A stretch of DNA of 12,282 nucleotides from an uncultured Clostridia bacterium (lineage in GTDB: Bacteria; Bacillota; Clostridia; Oscillospirales; Acutalibacteraceae). The DNA lies in the NCBI GenBank assembly GCA_947171615.1, contig CAMVYG010000049.1, positions 1 through 12,282 on the forward strand, in the 5' to 3' direction. The position numbers and the translations under genes are program-made. Of the stretch, positions 5,849 to 12,282 are shown one piece after another (position 1 is the stretch's first letter; the number at the start of each line of letters is the position of its first letter). The notes below the pieces were generated by a model. That model was not told the DNA's origin. It saw only the letters and a list, made by a program, of their open reading frames with translations, and searched no databases.

Positions 5849-6919
5849 TCAGGAAGGATCCTCTTCCGACGGAGGCGGGGGGACAAAGCAGTCCTCCGGA
5901 ATCTCTTCCCGAAAGTCCCGCACCCGGCTCCATTCTTTGGTGGAATCGTCCCGCTGCACCTCGCTTTGGCGGCTTCGCAGGAGATTGCACAGATCGTATA
6001 CATCGATCCAGATCTCGTTATTTCCCTCTTTTTGGGATTCGTCAAAAATCAGCTGCAAGCCGTAATGCAGGTGGCTTACATTGATGTTGTTGGTGTTTTC
6101 CGTGGCGCTGTAGCCGGTGCGGCCCACATAGCCGATCACATCTCCGGCCATAACAGTCTCACCCACTGCCAGCCCCTCAGCATAAGGGCGGTTTTGCCGA
6201 AGATGGGCATAGTAGTGGTAGCGCTTTCCGTCAAAGCTGCGGATCCCCAGCCGCCAGCCGCCGTACTGGTTCCAGCCCATAGCCTCTACCACGCCGGATT
6301 CCACGGCGATCACCGGCGTACCTACCGCCGCCATCATATCGTGGCCCAGGTGCTTTCGCTTGTAACCGTAGCTGCGGCCCGCGCCGAAATCGTCATAATC
6401 GCTGTAGGGAAAGGTTTTGGCAATGGGGGAATAGCCCCGAAGACCGTATCGCTTTTCCCACCCGGATTCCGTTTCTTCCTCGTATTCGCCTACCAGGCCG
6501 CTCAGCACCGCGCCGTAGGCCTCCCGGTAATAGCTGTAATATTTCATACCGGAGGCCAGAGAAGAAACGGAAGCGCCCTCTTTTGTCTGCTCCAGCAGGG
6601 CGGTGAGATCCTTCGTTTTGTACCGGGAAAAATCCCCGCCGTACTGAGCGCCCAGGTAAGCCAGAAGGTCAACCCAGCTTACGTGGGGGCATTCCGGGTC
6701 GCTATAGGTGGCAAGATCCGCCTCTAAAGCAGCCTGCAAAAGTCCTTCCGGCACGGTGAAATCCACCCATTTGATATAGTCCTTCTGCTCCGGCTCGGTG
6801 GCAGCGGAGGAAAAGGAGCCGGGAGGAAACAACAAAACAGCGGTCAGTGCCAATAGGATACAACAAAATACCAGCGCGGTCAACAGAAGTTTTTTGCGAA
6901 GTCTCAGCGTCAGAAACAT
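5849..6919 (-). CDS. M23-family metallopeptidase (peptidoglycan endopeptidase)
   Basis: This is predicted to be a LytM-like zinc endopeptidase that cuts peptide cross-bridges of peptidoglycan outside the membrane. With the chosen ATG (6919) it has 356 residues: a basic start, one membrane helix (about 11-32), a unique region rich in Tyr and acidic residues (about 45-165), the M23 domain (about 185-295) and a polar Pro/Glu-rich tail. The zinc motifs are H190-x3-D194 in HLGHD and H285 in SHLHYG. YYAHL supplies H239, so the active site is complete. GGGTGG lies seven bases before the ATG at 6919. Starts at 6925 (ATG) and 6940 (TTG) are possible and change only the N-terminus. The kinase gene upstream ends 103 bp away with no clear terminator, so partial read-through is possible. 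The long region before the domain may recognise a partner or substrate. Confidence 0.93.
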   Translation of the reverse strand: MFLTLRLRKKLLLTALVFCCILLALTAVLLFPPGSFSSAATEPEQKDYIKWVDFTVPEGLLQAALEADLATYSDPECPHVSWVDLLAYLGAQYGGDFSRYKTKDLTALLEQTKEGASVSSLASGMKYYSYYREAYGAVLSGLVGEYEEETESGWEKRYGLRGYSPIAKTFPYSDYDDFGAGRSYGYKRKHLGHDMMAAVGTPVIAVESGVVEAMGWNQYGGWRLGIRSFDGKRYHYYAHLRQNRPYAEGLAVGETVMAGDVIGYVGRTGYSATENTNNINVSHLHYGLQLIFDESQKEGNNEIWIDVYDLCNLLRSRQSEVQRDDSTKEWSRVRDFREEIPEDCFVPPPPSEEDPS

Positions 6920-7022
6920 AGCCATACCACCCGGGTTCAAAATCTCTCAGGCTATGCTATGTAAAAGAAACGGGAGTTTAGAACCTGTGCCGGGGGAGAG
7001 AGTTATGATGATCCGCTTTTAA

Positions 7023-8666
7023 TTAGTTGTTAGAGAAAGATTGCTTGACTGCCTGTGCCGCTTCCCGTTCGACAGTGAGCCCGGCACGGTAGCGTTTCAT
7101 ATAGCGCCGGAACCCGGCAATGTCTTCCGCCTGGGGCTGCGCGACGCTTCCGGCGGCACTTTGGAAGACTTTTTGCTCCAAATAGCGTTCCAAAGTCTCT
7201 CCGGGCTGCCGGTTTTTCCGGTACATGGCCAATAGCGCCATGCCCCAGGGGCCGCCCTCTCCGGCGGTTTCCATCACCGCCACAGGCACTTCCAGCGCCC
7301 CGGCCAAAAGCCGCTGTCCCACGCCTTTTGTTTTGAACAGCCCGCCGTGGCCATAGAGTTTTTCCAAAGAAACATGCTCTTTCCGGAACAGAAGCTCCAT
7401 GCCCATTTGCAGGGCGGCCATGGCGGCATACAGCTGCGCCCGCATGAAGTTGGGAAGGGTCAGGGGGCTGTCGGGGCTGTGGAGAGCCAGGGGGCATCCG
7501 TCTTCCAAACCCGCTACCGGCTCGCCGGAAAAGCTGTTATAGGTCAGCACGCCGCCGCAGTCCGGCTCCCCTTTTAAAGCCTGATGATACAGCAGCTCGT
7601 AAAGCTGAGATTTGGAAAGCCGTGTTCCTGCCGCCTCCAGCAGCTGCCCGAACACCTTGACCCAGGCATCCAACTCCGAGGTGCAGGTATTGCAGTGAAC
7701 CATAGCTACAGGCAGACCGGAAGGGGTGGTGACCAGATCGATCTCCGGATATACCTTTGAAAGGGGCTTTTCCAGCACCACCATGGCAAAGATAGAGGTT
7801 CCCGCGGAAACATTTCCCGTGCGTGCGGATACGCTGTTGGTGGCCGCCATGCCGGTGCCCGCATCTCCCTCCGGAGGGCACAGGGGAATTCCCGGCTCCA
7901 GCGCCCCGGTGGGGTCTAAAAGCGCCGCCCCTTCCGGCGTCAGCGTTCCGGCGGCCTCCCCGGCAGAAAGCACCCTGGGCAGCACGTCAAGCAGCCGCCA
8001 GGAAATGCCCCGCTCCGAAAGGAGATCGTCAAACTGTGCCGCCATGCCGGTATAAAAGGTTTTCGTACTGCTGTCAATGGGGAACATGCCGGAGGCTTCT
8101 CCCACGCCCAGCACTTTTTCCCCGGTAAGCTTCCAGTGGACATAGCCTGCCAGCGTGGTAAGGTACTGAAGTTTTTTGACATGGGGTTCCCCGTTTTGAA
8201 TGGCCCGCCACAGGTGGGCAATGCTCCAGCGCTGGGGAATATTGAATTGAAAAAGCTCCGTAAGCTCTGCCGCTTCCCGCTCCGTCAGGGTGTTCCGCCA
8301 GGTGCGAAACTCCGCCAGCTGGTTTCCTTCCCCGTCAAAGGGAAGATAGCCGTGCATCATAGCGGAGACGCCCAGAGCGCCGGGGCGCTTCAGCACAGTG
8401 CCGTACTGTGTCCGCACTTCCTGGCTCAAAGCCCGGTAAGCAGATTGAATTCCCTGCCAAACGTCGTCCAGGTGGTAGGTCCACACGCCGTTTTCCAGTC
8501 GGTTTTCCCAGGTAAAGTCGCCGGATGCAATAGGGGAGTGGTCTGCCCCGATCAGCACTGCCTTGATGCGGGTGGAGCCCAGCTCGATCCCCAAAGCGGT
8601 TTCTCCCTGCTCGATCCAGGCTTTAACGGTTTCCTGGCCAGCGAATTTCATGTTTTTTTCTTCCAT
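7023..8666 (-). CDS. FGGY-family carbohydrate kinase
   Basis: FGGY kinases phosphorylate sugars or sugar alcohols with ATP in the cytoplasm. This one has 547 residues, longer than typical xylulokinases and closer to ribulokinase size. The first actin-like domain begins GIELGSTRIKAVLI (26-39). EGDAGTG (266-272) carries the likely catalytic Asp268, SARTGNVSAGTS (280-291) is a phosphate loop, and GHGGLFKTKGVGQ (439-451) and GEGGPWGMALLA (469-480) form the nucleotide-binding part of the second domain. CAGGAG lies nine bases before the ATG at 8666. The open frame continues 46 codons upstream, but that part runs through the terminator of the preceding gene and is unlikely to be translated. The neighbouring TIM-barrel isomerase suggests a shared sugar pathway. 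The substrate is unknown; xylulose-, ribulose- or related pentulose-type sugars are candidates. Confidence 0.92.
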   Translation of the reverse strand: MEEKNMKFAGQETVKAWIEQGETALGIELGSTRIKAVLIGADHSPIASGDFTWENRLENGVWTYHLDDVWQGIQSAYRALSQEVRTQYGTVLKRPGALGVSAMMHGYLPFDGEGNQLAEFRTWRNTLTEREAAELTELFQFNIPQRWSIAHLWRAIQNGEPHVKKLQYLTTLAGYVHWKLTGEKVLGVGEASGMFPIDSSTKTFYTGMAAQFDDLLSERGISWRLLDVLPRVLSAGEAAGTLTPEGAALLDPTGALEPGIPLCPPEGDAGTGMAATNSVSARTGNVSAGTSIFAMVVLEKPLSKVYPEIDLVTTPSGLPVAMVHCNTCTSELDAWVKVFGQLLEAAGTRLSKSQLYELLYHQALKGEPDCGGVLTYNSFSGEPVAGLEDGCPLALHSPDSPLTLPNFMRAQLYAAMAALQMGMELLFRKEHVSLEKLYGHGGLFKTKGVGQRLLAGALEVPVAVMETAGEGGPWGMALLAMYRKNRQPGETLERYLEQKVFQSAAGSVAQPQAEDIAGFRRYMKRYRAGLTVEREAAQAVKQSFSNN

Positions 8667-8716
8667 GGCGAAACGCTCCTGTTTTTCTAAAAATGAATTC
8701 CAAAACGGAAAAGGAC

Positions 8717-8745
8717 AAAAAAGCGCCGCAGACGCAGCGCTCTTT
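8717..8745 (-). terminator. Probable rho-independent terminator after the isomerase gene
   Basis: On the minus strand AGCGC and GCGCT form the outer stem, with an inner GC/GC pairing around a short loop, followed by six T. It lies 14 bases past the isomerase stop codon and 50 bases before the kinase start, so the kinase needs read-through or a promoter of its own. No strong promoter was seen in the 50 bases between. Confidence 0.75.
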
Positions 8746-8758
8746 GTTCTGAAACACT

Positions 8759-9652
8759 TTACTTTATGTTTTCTTTGAGCCAGGTGCAGTCGTCCTTGAG
8801 GCATTGATCATGCTCATCGTAGAAGCCTTCCCGTTCTACCACCCAGAAGGCTTCAAAATCCTGCTCGTCCAGAGCGTTTTTGATCTCCTTCCAGTCGATA
8901 TTGGATTCCGGCGCGCCCATTTTGCACTGTACCTCAAAGCGCTTTTTGCCCTCGGGGCTGTTCCGCTGAGCATTAAAGCCATCGAGAATTTTCTGGCGTT
9001 CCTCCAGGGACATTTCCGCCACGTTGGCAAAGGGGTTTCCACCGCCGTTCTGCTGGGCTTCCCGGCGAGATTCCGGCACGCCGCCGGGGCCCTGTACCCG
9101 GCTGTTTTCCTTGACATGAATGGAGACGATCCGGTTTTTATACTTGCGGATAAAGTAGGGGGGATACATGCCGCCGTTCTGGGCCCAGCCACAGTCCAGC
9201 TGGGAGAAGCATTTGGAGCTGTTATCCAGCAGATGCTCCAAAAGGGATTTTCCCTCGTCAAAATAGAATTCCTGGCTGTGGTTGTGGTAGCCGATCCTGA
9301 TCCCATAGGGCTCGGCCATTTCCGCCATTTCATCCAAAAGGTGGGCTACCTCAATGGCCTCCGCCTTATTGCAGAAGGGAGTGCCCGCCCAGATGACCGC
9401 CTTGCCGCCCAGAGCCGCCATTTTTTTGACGATCTCCTCGGTGGGCTCCGCGTGGATGGAGGTTACGGTAAGGCCGGTTTCCGCCAGCCATTTCTTAATG
9501 TCTTCCACATCGTTTTCCAAATCTACGGGCAGCAGCTCCACGCTTTCAAAGCCCAGATCCCGAATGGTTTGGAATTTTTCCAGCAGAGTGGGGCCAAGGC
9601 CCAGGTAGCTGGCAATGCCTCCGAACGAGTAGGTGCCGATACCGATTTTCAT
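8759..9652 (-). CDS. Sugar phosphate isomerase/epimerase-like TIM-barrel protein
   Basis: This 297-residue protein belongs to the xylose isomerase-like (AP endonuclease 2) superfamily, metal-dependent cytoplasmic enzymes that isomerise, epimerise or dehydrate sugars and polyols. It starts with a barrel strand (MKIGIGTYSFGG) and shows SVELLPVD (37-44), TSIHAEPT (64-71), GIRIGYHNHSQEF (117-129), SQLDCGWAQNGG (150-161), IVSIHVKENS (175-184) and VVEREG (271-276). E39, H123, H125, D153, H179 and E273 are candidate metal or catalytic residues. A polar stretch at about 185-250, rich in Gly, Asn, Gln and Arg, is longer than in small family members. GGGAGG sits eight bases before the ATG, and a sigma-A-type promoter lies about 110 bp upstream. 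The reaction cannot be assigned; the kinase downstream suggests sugar catabolism. Confidence 0.9.
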   Translation of the reverse strand: MKIGIGTYSFGGIASYLGLGPTLLEKFQTIRDLGFESVELLPVDLENDVEDIKKWLAETGLTVTSIHAEPTEEIVKKMAALGGKAVIWAGTPFCNKAEAIEVAHLLDEMAEMAEPYGIRIGYHNHSQEFYFDEGKSLLEHLLDNSSKCFSQLDCGWAQNGGMYPPYFIRKYKNRIVSIHVKENSRVQGPGGVPESRREAQQNGGGNPFANVAEMSLEERQKILDGFNAQRNSPEGKKRFEVQCKMGAPESNIDWKEIKNALDEQDFEAFWVVEREGFYDEHDQCLKDDCTWLKENIK

Positions 9653-9657
9653 AAATA

Positions 9658-9731
9658 TGACCTCCCAAAATAAATTGCCTGCAAAGTTTGAAAAATTTGT
9701 TTTTCAAACTGACTTCCCCAAAATGAATTGC
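9658..9731 (-). promoter_or_regulatory. Leader region with a direct repeat flanking a perfect hairpin
   Basis: Two near-identical segments of about 21-22 bases lie at 9710-9731 and 9658-9678. On the minus strand both read GCAATTYATTTTGGG followed by a purine-rich run and TCA. The copy nearest the gene contains its ribosome binding site. Between them arms GTTTGAAAAA and TTTTTCAAAC (9686-9709) form a perfect 10-bp hairpin with a four-base loop. The arrangement suggests an operator or RNA-level control of the isomerase gene. Confidence 0.6.
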
Positions 9732-9770
9732 TTGTTCCGTGCCGAGTAACAGACTCTGTATAGTGATTTA

Positions 9771-9799
9771 ACAATAGCATATTTTTGTGAAAATTTCAA
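9771..9799 (-). promoter_or_regulatory. Predicted sigma-A promoter of the isomerase gene
   Basis: TTGAAA (9794-9799) is followed after 17 bp by TATTGT (9771-9776) on the minus strand, with TGC directly before the -10 box. Transcription would start near 9764, giving a leader of about 112 nt. It begins just past the terminator of the binding protein gene. Confidence 0.68.
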
Positions 9800-9802
9800 G
9801 AG

Positions 9803-9830
9803 AAAAGGCGCAGTAAAAACCGCGCCTTTT
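9803..9830 (-). terminator. Rho-independent terminator of the ABC transporter operon
   Basis: AAAAGGCGC and GCGCCTTTT are perfect nine-base arms around a ten-base loop. On the minus strand the final arm ends in TTTT and continues CTCTTG. It lies 15 bases past the stop codon of the binding protein gene. The symmetric A and T runs could let it work in both directions. Confidence 0.85.
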
Positions 9831-9845
9831 TAAGGATTTTTGTTG

Positions 9846-10649
9846 TTAAGAGGCCTTGGAAATATCCCGGCCAAAGTATTTCTGGGAAAGCTCGCTGAGC
9901 GTTCCGTTCCCGCGCATTTCCTCCAAAGCGCCGTTGATGGCCTCCAGCAGAGAGGCGGTGTCCTCTCCTTTGCGCACGGGAATAGCGGTTTCATCAGCTT
10001 CCTCTGTCATTACGGCGATCTTGAGATCGGCGTCGGGGTGCTCTTTCATGTAGTCGGCATAGGTAAGTTCCGAGTTCAGAGTTGCGTCGATCCTGCCGCT
10101 TAAAAGCAGCTCGAAGGTCTGGTTCAGATCGTCCACGCCGGTGACTTCCGCCCCGTGCTCCTCCGCTACCTTGGCATAGACGCTGCTCAAAGTGTTGGCT
10201 GTCTTCTTGCCGTTTAGATCATCCAGGCTTTGAATCTCGTTGTTGCTCCCCTGCACCACCACGGCGGTATGGTCATAGGCATAGGGGGTGGAAAGGTTGT
10301 ACTTCTCCCGGCGGTTGTCATCTACCGTCATGCCGTTGATCATCACATCGTACCGCCCGGATTCCAGCCCGGCCAGCAGGCCGTCCCACTCGCCTTCCAC
10401 AAAATTGGCCTTTACGCCGATGTAGTCGGCGATATACTGGCCGATCTCCACATCATAGCCCACCAGAGCATCGCTTTCATCATGGTAGGTCCAGGGGGCC
10501 CAGGTGCCTTCCATGGCAATGGTGATCTCCCCTTTTTCCTTGATCTTGGAAAGCAGATCGCCGCTTTTGGCGCTTTGCCCGCAGCCGGACAGCGCTGTAA
10601 AGCATACCAGAAGTACCGCGAGAAGAAGGGCTGTAACACGTTTTTTCAT
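9846..10649 (-). CDS. Amino acid ABC transporter substrate-binding lipoprotein
   Basis: This is the extracellular receptor of an amino-acid importer (SBP family 3), tethered to the membrane by a lipid. It has 267 residues. The signal peptide MKKRVTALLLAVLLVC continues into a lipobox LSGC with the lipidated Cys at 23. Mature-domain features are EGTWAPWTYHDES (47-59), GYDVEIGQYIAD (64-75), EWDGLLAGLESGRYDVMING (87-106), DNRREKYNLSTPY (111-123) and GRIDATLNSELTYADY (185-200). The Arg in the fourth motif usually binds the ligand carboxylate and the Asp near 188 often the amino group. The pattern resembles cystine and polar amino acid receptors, but the ligand is not proven. AAGGAG lies eight to nine bases before the ATG. 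It is the last gene of the operon, 16 bp after the ATPase gene. Confidence 0.95.
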   Translation of the reverse strand: MKKRVTALLLAVLLVCFTALSGCGQSAKSGDLLSKIKEKGEITIAMEGTWAPWTYHDESDALVGYDVEIGQYIADYIGVKANFVEGEWDGLLAGLESGRYDVMINGMTVDDNRREKYNLSTPYAYDHTAVVVQGSNNEIQSLDDLNGKKTANTLSSVYAKVAEEHGAEVTGVDDLNQTFELLLSGRIDATLNSELTYADYMKEHPDADLKIAVMTEEADETAIPVRKGEDTASLLEAINGALEEMRGNGTLSELSQKYFGRDISKAS

Positions 10650-10665
10650 AAAATGATCTCCTTTA

Positions 10666-11433
10666 CTACGGGGTTTCCGTAAGTGATTCAGCAGGCATGA
10701 CGCCGCCTACTGTTTGCAGGAAAGCCTTGGTGCGCTCTTCCCTGGGGTTTTCAAAAAGATTTTTGGAGGGGCCGGCCTCTACCACTACGCCGTCCTCCAT
10801 AAAAATGACCTTGTTGGAAACTGTGCGGGCAAAGCCCATTTCATGGGTGACCACCAGCATGGTCATGCCGTCAAGGGCCAGCTGCCGCATGACGGAAAGC
10901 ACCTCTCCGGTAAGCTCCGGATCCAGGGCGGAGGTGGGCTCGTCAAAGCAGATGATCTCCGGGTCAGTGGCAAGGGCTCTGGCAATGGCCACCCGCTGCT
11001 GCTGGCCGCCGGAAAGCTGGCTGGGATAATAGCCGTACCGGTCGGAAAGGCCTACCTTATCGAGACACCGCTTCCCAATCTCCTCCGCCTGGGCCTTTGG
11101 CATTTTCCGGGCGACGATCAGCCCTTCCGTCACATTTTGCAGGGCCGTTTTATTCAGAAACAGATTGTAGCTTTGAAACACAAAGGCGGTTTTTCTGCGC
11201 AGCCTGGCGATATCCTTTTTGGAAATGCGGCCGAGGTGAAACTCCTCGCCGTCAAAGCTCAGGATGCCATCGTTTGCCGTTTCCAGAAAATTGATGCAGC
11301 GCAGCAGGGTGGTTTTGCCGGAGCCGCTGGGGCCTAAAATTGCCACCACGTCTCCCTTTTCCACCTGTAAATCCACACCTTTGAGAACATCCAGGCTCCC
11401 GAAGGATTTTTTGATCCCGTTAATTTTCAGCAT
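10666..11433 (-). CDS. Amino acid ABC transporter ATP-binding protein
   Basis: This cytoplasmic ATPase powers the importer formed with the flanking permease and binding protein. It has 255 residues, and all motifs are intact: Walker A GPSGSGKT (34-41), Q-loop around Q87 in VFQSYNLF, signature LSGGQQQRVAIARAL (140-154), Walker B IICFDE (160-165), D-loop SALD and switch His197 in VVTHEMGFA. The stretch NKTALQNVTEGLIVARKMP resembles the cystine (TcyC/TcyN-type) and polar amino acid subgroup, which is an inference on ligand class. The ATG at 11433 is preceded by AGGAGG eleven bases upstream, lying at the very end of the permease gene, so the two are tightly coupled. A second in-frame stop follows the TAG directly. 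Confidence 0.97.
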   Translation of the reverse strand: MLKINGIKKSFGSLDVLKGVDLQVEKGDVVAILGPSGSGKTTLLRCINFLETANDGILSFDGEEFHLGRISKKDIARLRRKTAFVFQSYNLFLNKTALQNVTEGLIVARKMPKAQAEEIGKRCLDKVGLSDRYGYYPSQLSGGQQQRVAIARALATDPEIICFDEPTSALDPELTGEVLSVMRQLALDGMTMLVVTHEMGFARTVSNKVIFMEDGVVVEAGPSKNLFENPREERTKAFLQTVGGVMPAESLTETP

Positions 11434-11439
11434 ACGGCG

Positions 11440-12117
11440 TCAGTCCTCCTGCTTCATATGGGCGCTGAGCTTCTTTTCCCCCCAGGCCTGAAGCTTTGTC
11501 AGCACTGTGGAGAACAGCAGATAGATCAGTCCCACCTCAATATACAGGGCCAGCGGCTCATAGGTGCGGGACACAATGCGCTGGGTGGCCATGAACATTT
11601 CCGTCACTGTGATATTGGCGGCAAGGGAGGTGTCCTTTACCATGGCGATCACGGAATTTGCCAGGGAGGGGAAGGCGGTGCGCATGGCCTGGGGCAGAAT
11701 GATCCGCCGCATGGTCTGGAGATAGGACATGCCTGTGCAGTACCCGGCCTCCAGCTGCCCCTGGGGGACGGATTCCAATGCCGCCCGGACGATCTCCGCG
11801 CAGTAGGCCCCCTCATTCAGGGAGAAAACCAGCACCGCCGCGGGAAAGGGGTCGATCAGCAGGCCGATACTGGGAAAGCCGTAAAATACCACAAAAAGCT
11901 GTACCAGCAGGGGCGTGCCCCGGAAGATCCAAATATAGAACCGGGCAAGCTGCTTTAATACCTTTACATTGGCAAACTGCACCAGCGCCATAAAAACCGC
12001 GATCACCATCGCGATGGAAAAAGCGATCACTGTCAGGGGAATGGTGGTGACAAGGCCGGGCAAAAGTATTTTCCAGAAGGAATCCAGCAGGATTTCCCAC
12101 AGTCTTTGATCGATCAT
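11440..12117 (-). CDS. Amino acid ABC transporter permease
   Basis: This is the membrane channel of the importer (His/Glu/Gln/Arg/opine permease family). From the chosen ATG it has 225 residues, usual for the family, with about five hydrophobic segments near 14-47, 61-84, 88-110, 146-168 and 188-205. The cytoplasmic EAA loop is visible as GQLEAGYCTGMSYLQTMRR (120-138). With only one permease in the operon it probably acts as a homodimer. GGAAAGG lies ten bases before the ATG at 12117. An upstream ATG at 12174 would add 19 residues and has AGGGAG only three bases away, a poor spacing, so I prefer the shorter form. It is the first gene of the operon. The SD of the ATPase gene overlaps its last codons. 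Confidence 0.93.
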   Translation of the reverse strand: MIDQRLWEILLDSFWKILLPGLVTTIPLTVIAFSIAMVIAVFMALVQFANVKVLKQLARFYIWIFRGTPLLVQLFVVFYGFPSIGLLIDPFPAAVLVFSLNEGAYCAEIVRAALESVPQGQLEAGYCTGMSYLQTMRRIILPQAMRTAFPSLANSVIAMVKDTSLAANITVTEMFMATQRIVSRTYEPLALYIEVGLIYLLFSTVLTKLQAWGEKKLSAHMKQED

Positions 12118-12192
12118 GCCGTCACTGCCTTTCCGGGAGAGAAAAAGCGGCAGAGGTGCAGCCAGCGCTTTCATAAAACTCCCTGTTTTTGA

Positions 12193-12218
12193 CGCCTGCG
12201 GGGCCGTGCCTCCAGGCG
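12193..12218 (-). promoter_or_regulatory. GC-rich hairpin in the leader of the ABC transporter operon
   Basis: CGCCTG and CAGGCG form the outer six-base stem, and GGC-ACG-GCC can pair inside. It lies in the transcribed leader between promoter and permease start. No T-run long enough for a terminator follows (only TCAAAAAC), so a role in mRNA stability or translation is more likely than attenuation. Confidence 0.45.
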
Positions 12219-12249
12219 GAGAAATTTCCAGAATTTGTAGTTCAGGTCT

Positions 12250-12278
12250 ATGATACTCTGAGTTTATAAACTTGTCAA
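12250..12278 (-). promoter_or_regulatory. Strong sigma-A promoter of the ABC transporter operon with a palindrome in the spacer
   Basis: On the minus strand a perfect -35 box TTGACA (12273-12278) is followed after exactly 17 bp by TATCAT (12250-12255). The first 12 bases of the spacer, AGTTTATAAACT (12261-12272), are a perfect palindrome, so a dimeric repressor could bind there and block polymerase. Transcription would begin near 12243, about 126 nt before the preferred permease start. Confidence 0.85.
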
Positions 12279-12282
12279 GAAT

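Noticed and set aside
4621..7036. The string TTCTCTAACAACTA at 4621-4636 and, on the minus strand, at the end of the kinase gene (about 7022-7036)
   Set aside because: A single shared 14-mer is close to chance expectation here. The kinase copy encodes its last residues (SNN and stop), so descent from the heptamer repeats is only a loose possibility.
8667..8804. N-terminal extension of 46 residues on the FGGY kinase
   Set aside because: The extension would be translated through the terminator hairpin and overlap the end of the isomerase gene, while a good ribosome binding site precedes the ATG at 8666, where family similarity begins.
5775..9741. An identical 11-mer, TTGTTCCGTGC, in two leaders (about 5775-5785 and 9731-9742)
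   Set aside because: Shared 11-mers are expected many times by chance in a window this size, and the flanks do not match.
12175..12243. Amino-acid riboswitch or T-box in the ABC operon leader
   Set aside because: The leader is short, has only one clear hairpin, and I could not see a T-box sequence, S-box core or terminator/antiterminator pair.

Overview
The window looks like a chromosomal segment of a gut-type Firmicute, most likely a clostridial order such as Oscillospirales. This rests on moderately GC-rich Gram-positive genes with AGGAGG-like ribosome binding sites, a lipoprotein-type binding protein, teichoic-acid-type cell-wall genes, and intergenic short repeats of a kind common in such genomes. 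That placement is inference: no rRNA, tRNA or phylogenetic marker is present. Every gene I can support lies on the minus strand, so transcription runs from high to low coordinates. The large plus-strand open frames are antisense shadows of these genes.

From right to left: (1) 12282-9803 is an amino-acid ABC importer operon (permease, ATPase, lipoprotein binding protein) with a strong sigma-A promoter at its head and a terminator at its end. The proteins resemble the polar amino acid/cystine branch. (2) 9799-7023 holds a xylose-isomerase-like TIM-barrel protein with its own promoter and an unusual repeated leader, then a terminator, then an FGGY carbohydrate kinase. Together they suggest catabolism of an unidentified sugar. 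(3) 6919-4919 holds two peptidoglycan-active metallopeptidases, an M23 endopeptidase and an M15 D,D-carboxypeptidase, both with N-terminal membrane anchors. (4) 4928-4444 is a gene-free stretch filled with repeats: two five-unit heptamer arrays, a MITE-like inverted-repeat element and a partial copy of a second module. (5) 4443-2947 encodes a polyprenyl phosphate sugar transferase that starts a membrane-linked glycan. It is followed by a second repeat-filled gap (2946-2577) with related modules. (6) 2576-1 encodes a TagA/WecG-type ManNAc transferase, UDP-GlcNAc 2-epimerase and the start of a five-helix membrane protein that resembles an LTA-synthase-family enzyme.

Blocks 3, 5 and 6 fit envelope construction. 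WecB makes UDP-ManNAc, the TagA-like enzyme transfers ManNAc to a GlcNAc-lipid, the sugar transferase loads a lipid carrier, and the membrane protein may add or handle glycerol-phosphate-type material. The M15 and M23 enzymes act on peptidoglycan. No phage, CRISPR, transposase or defence gene was seen. The least ordinary parts are the two repeat-rich gaps on either side of the sugar transferase and the leader regions of the isomerase gene and the ABC operon.
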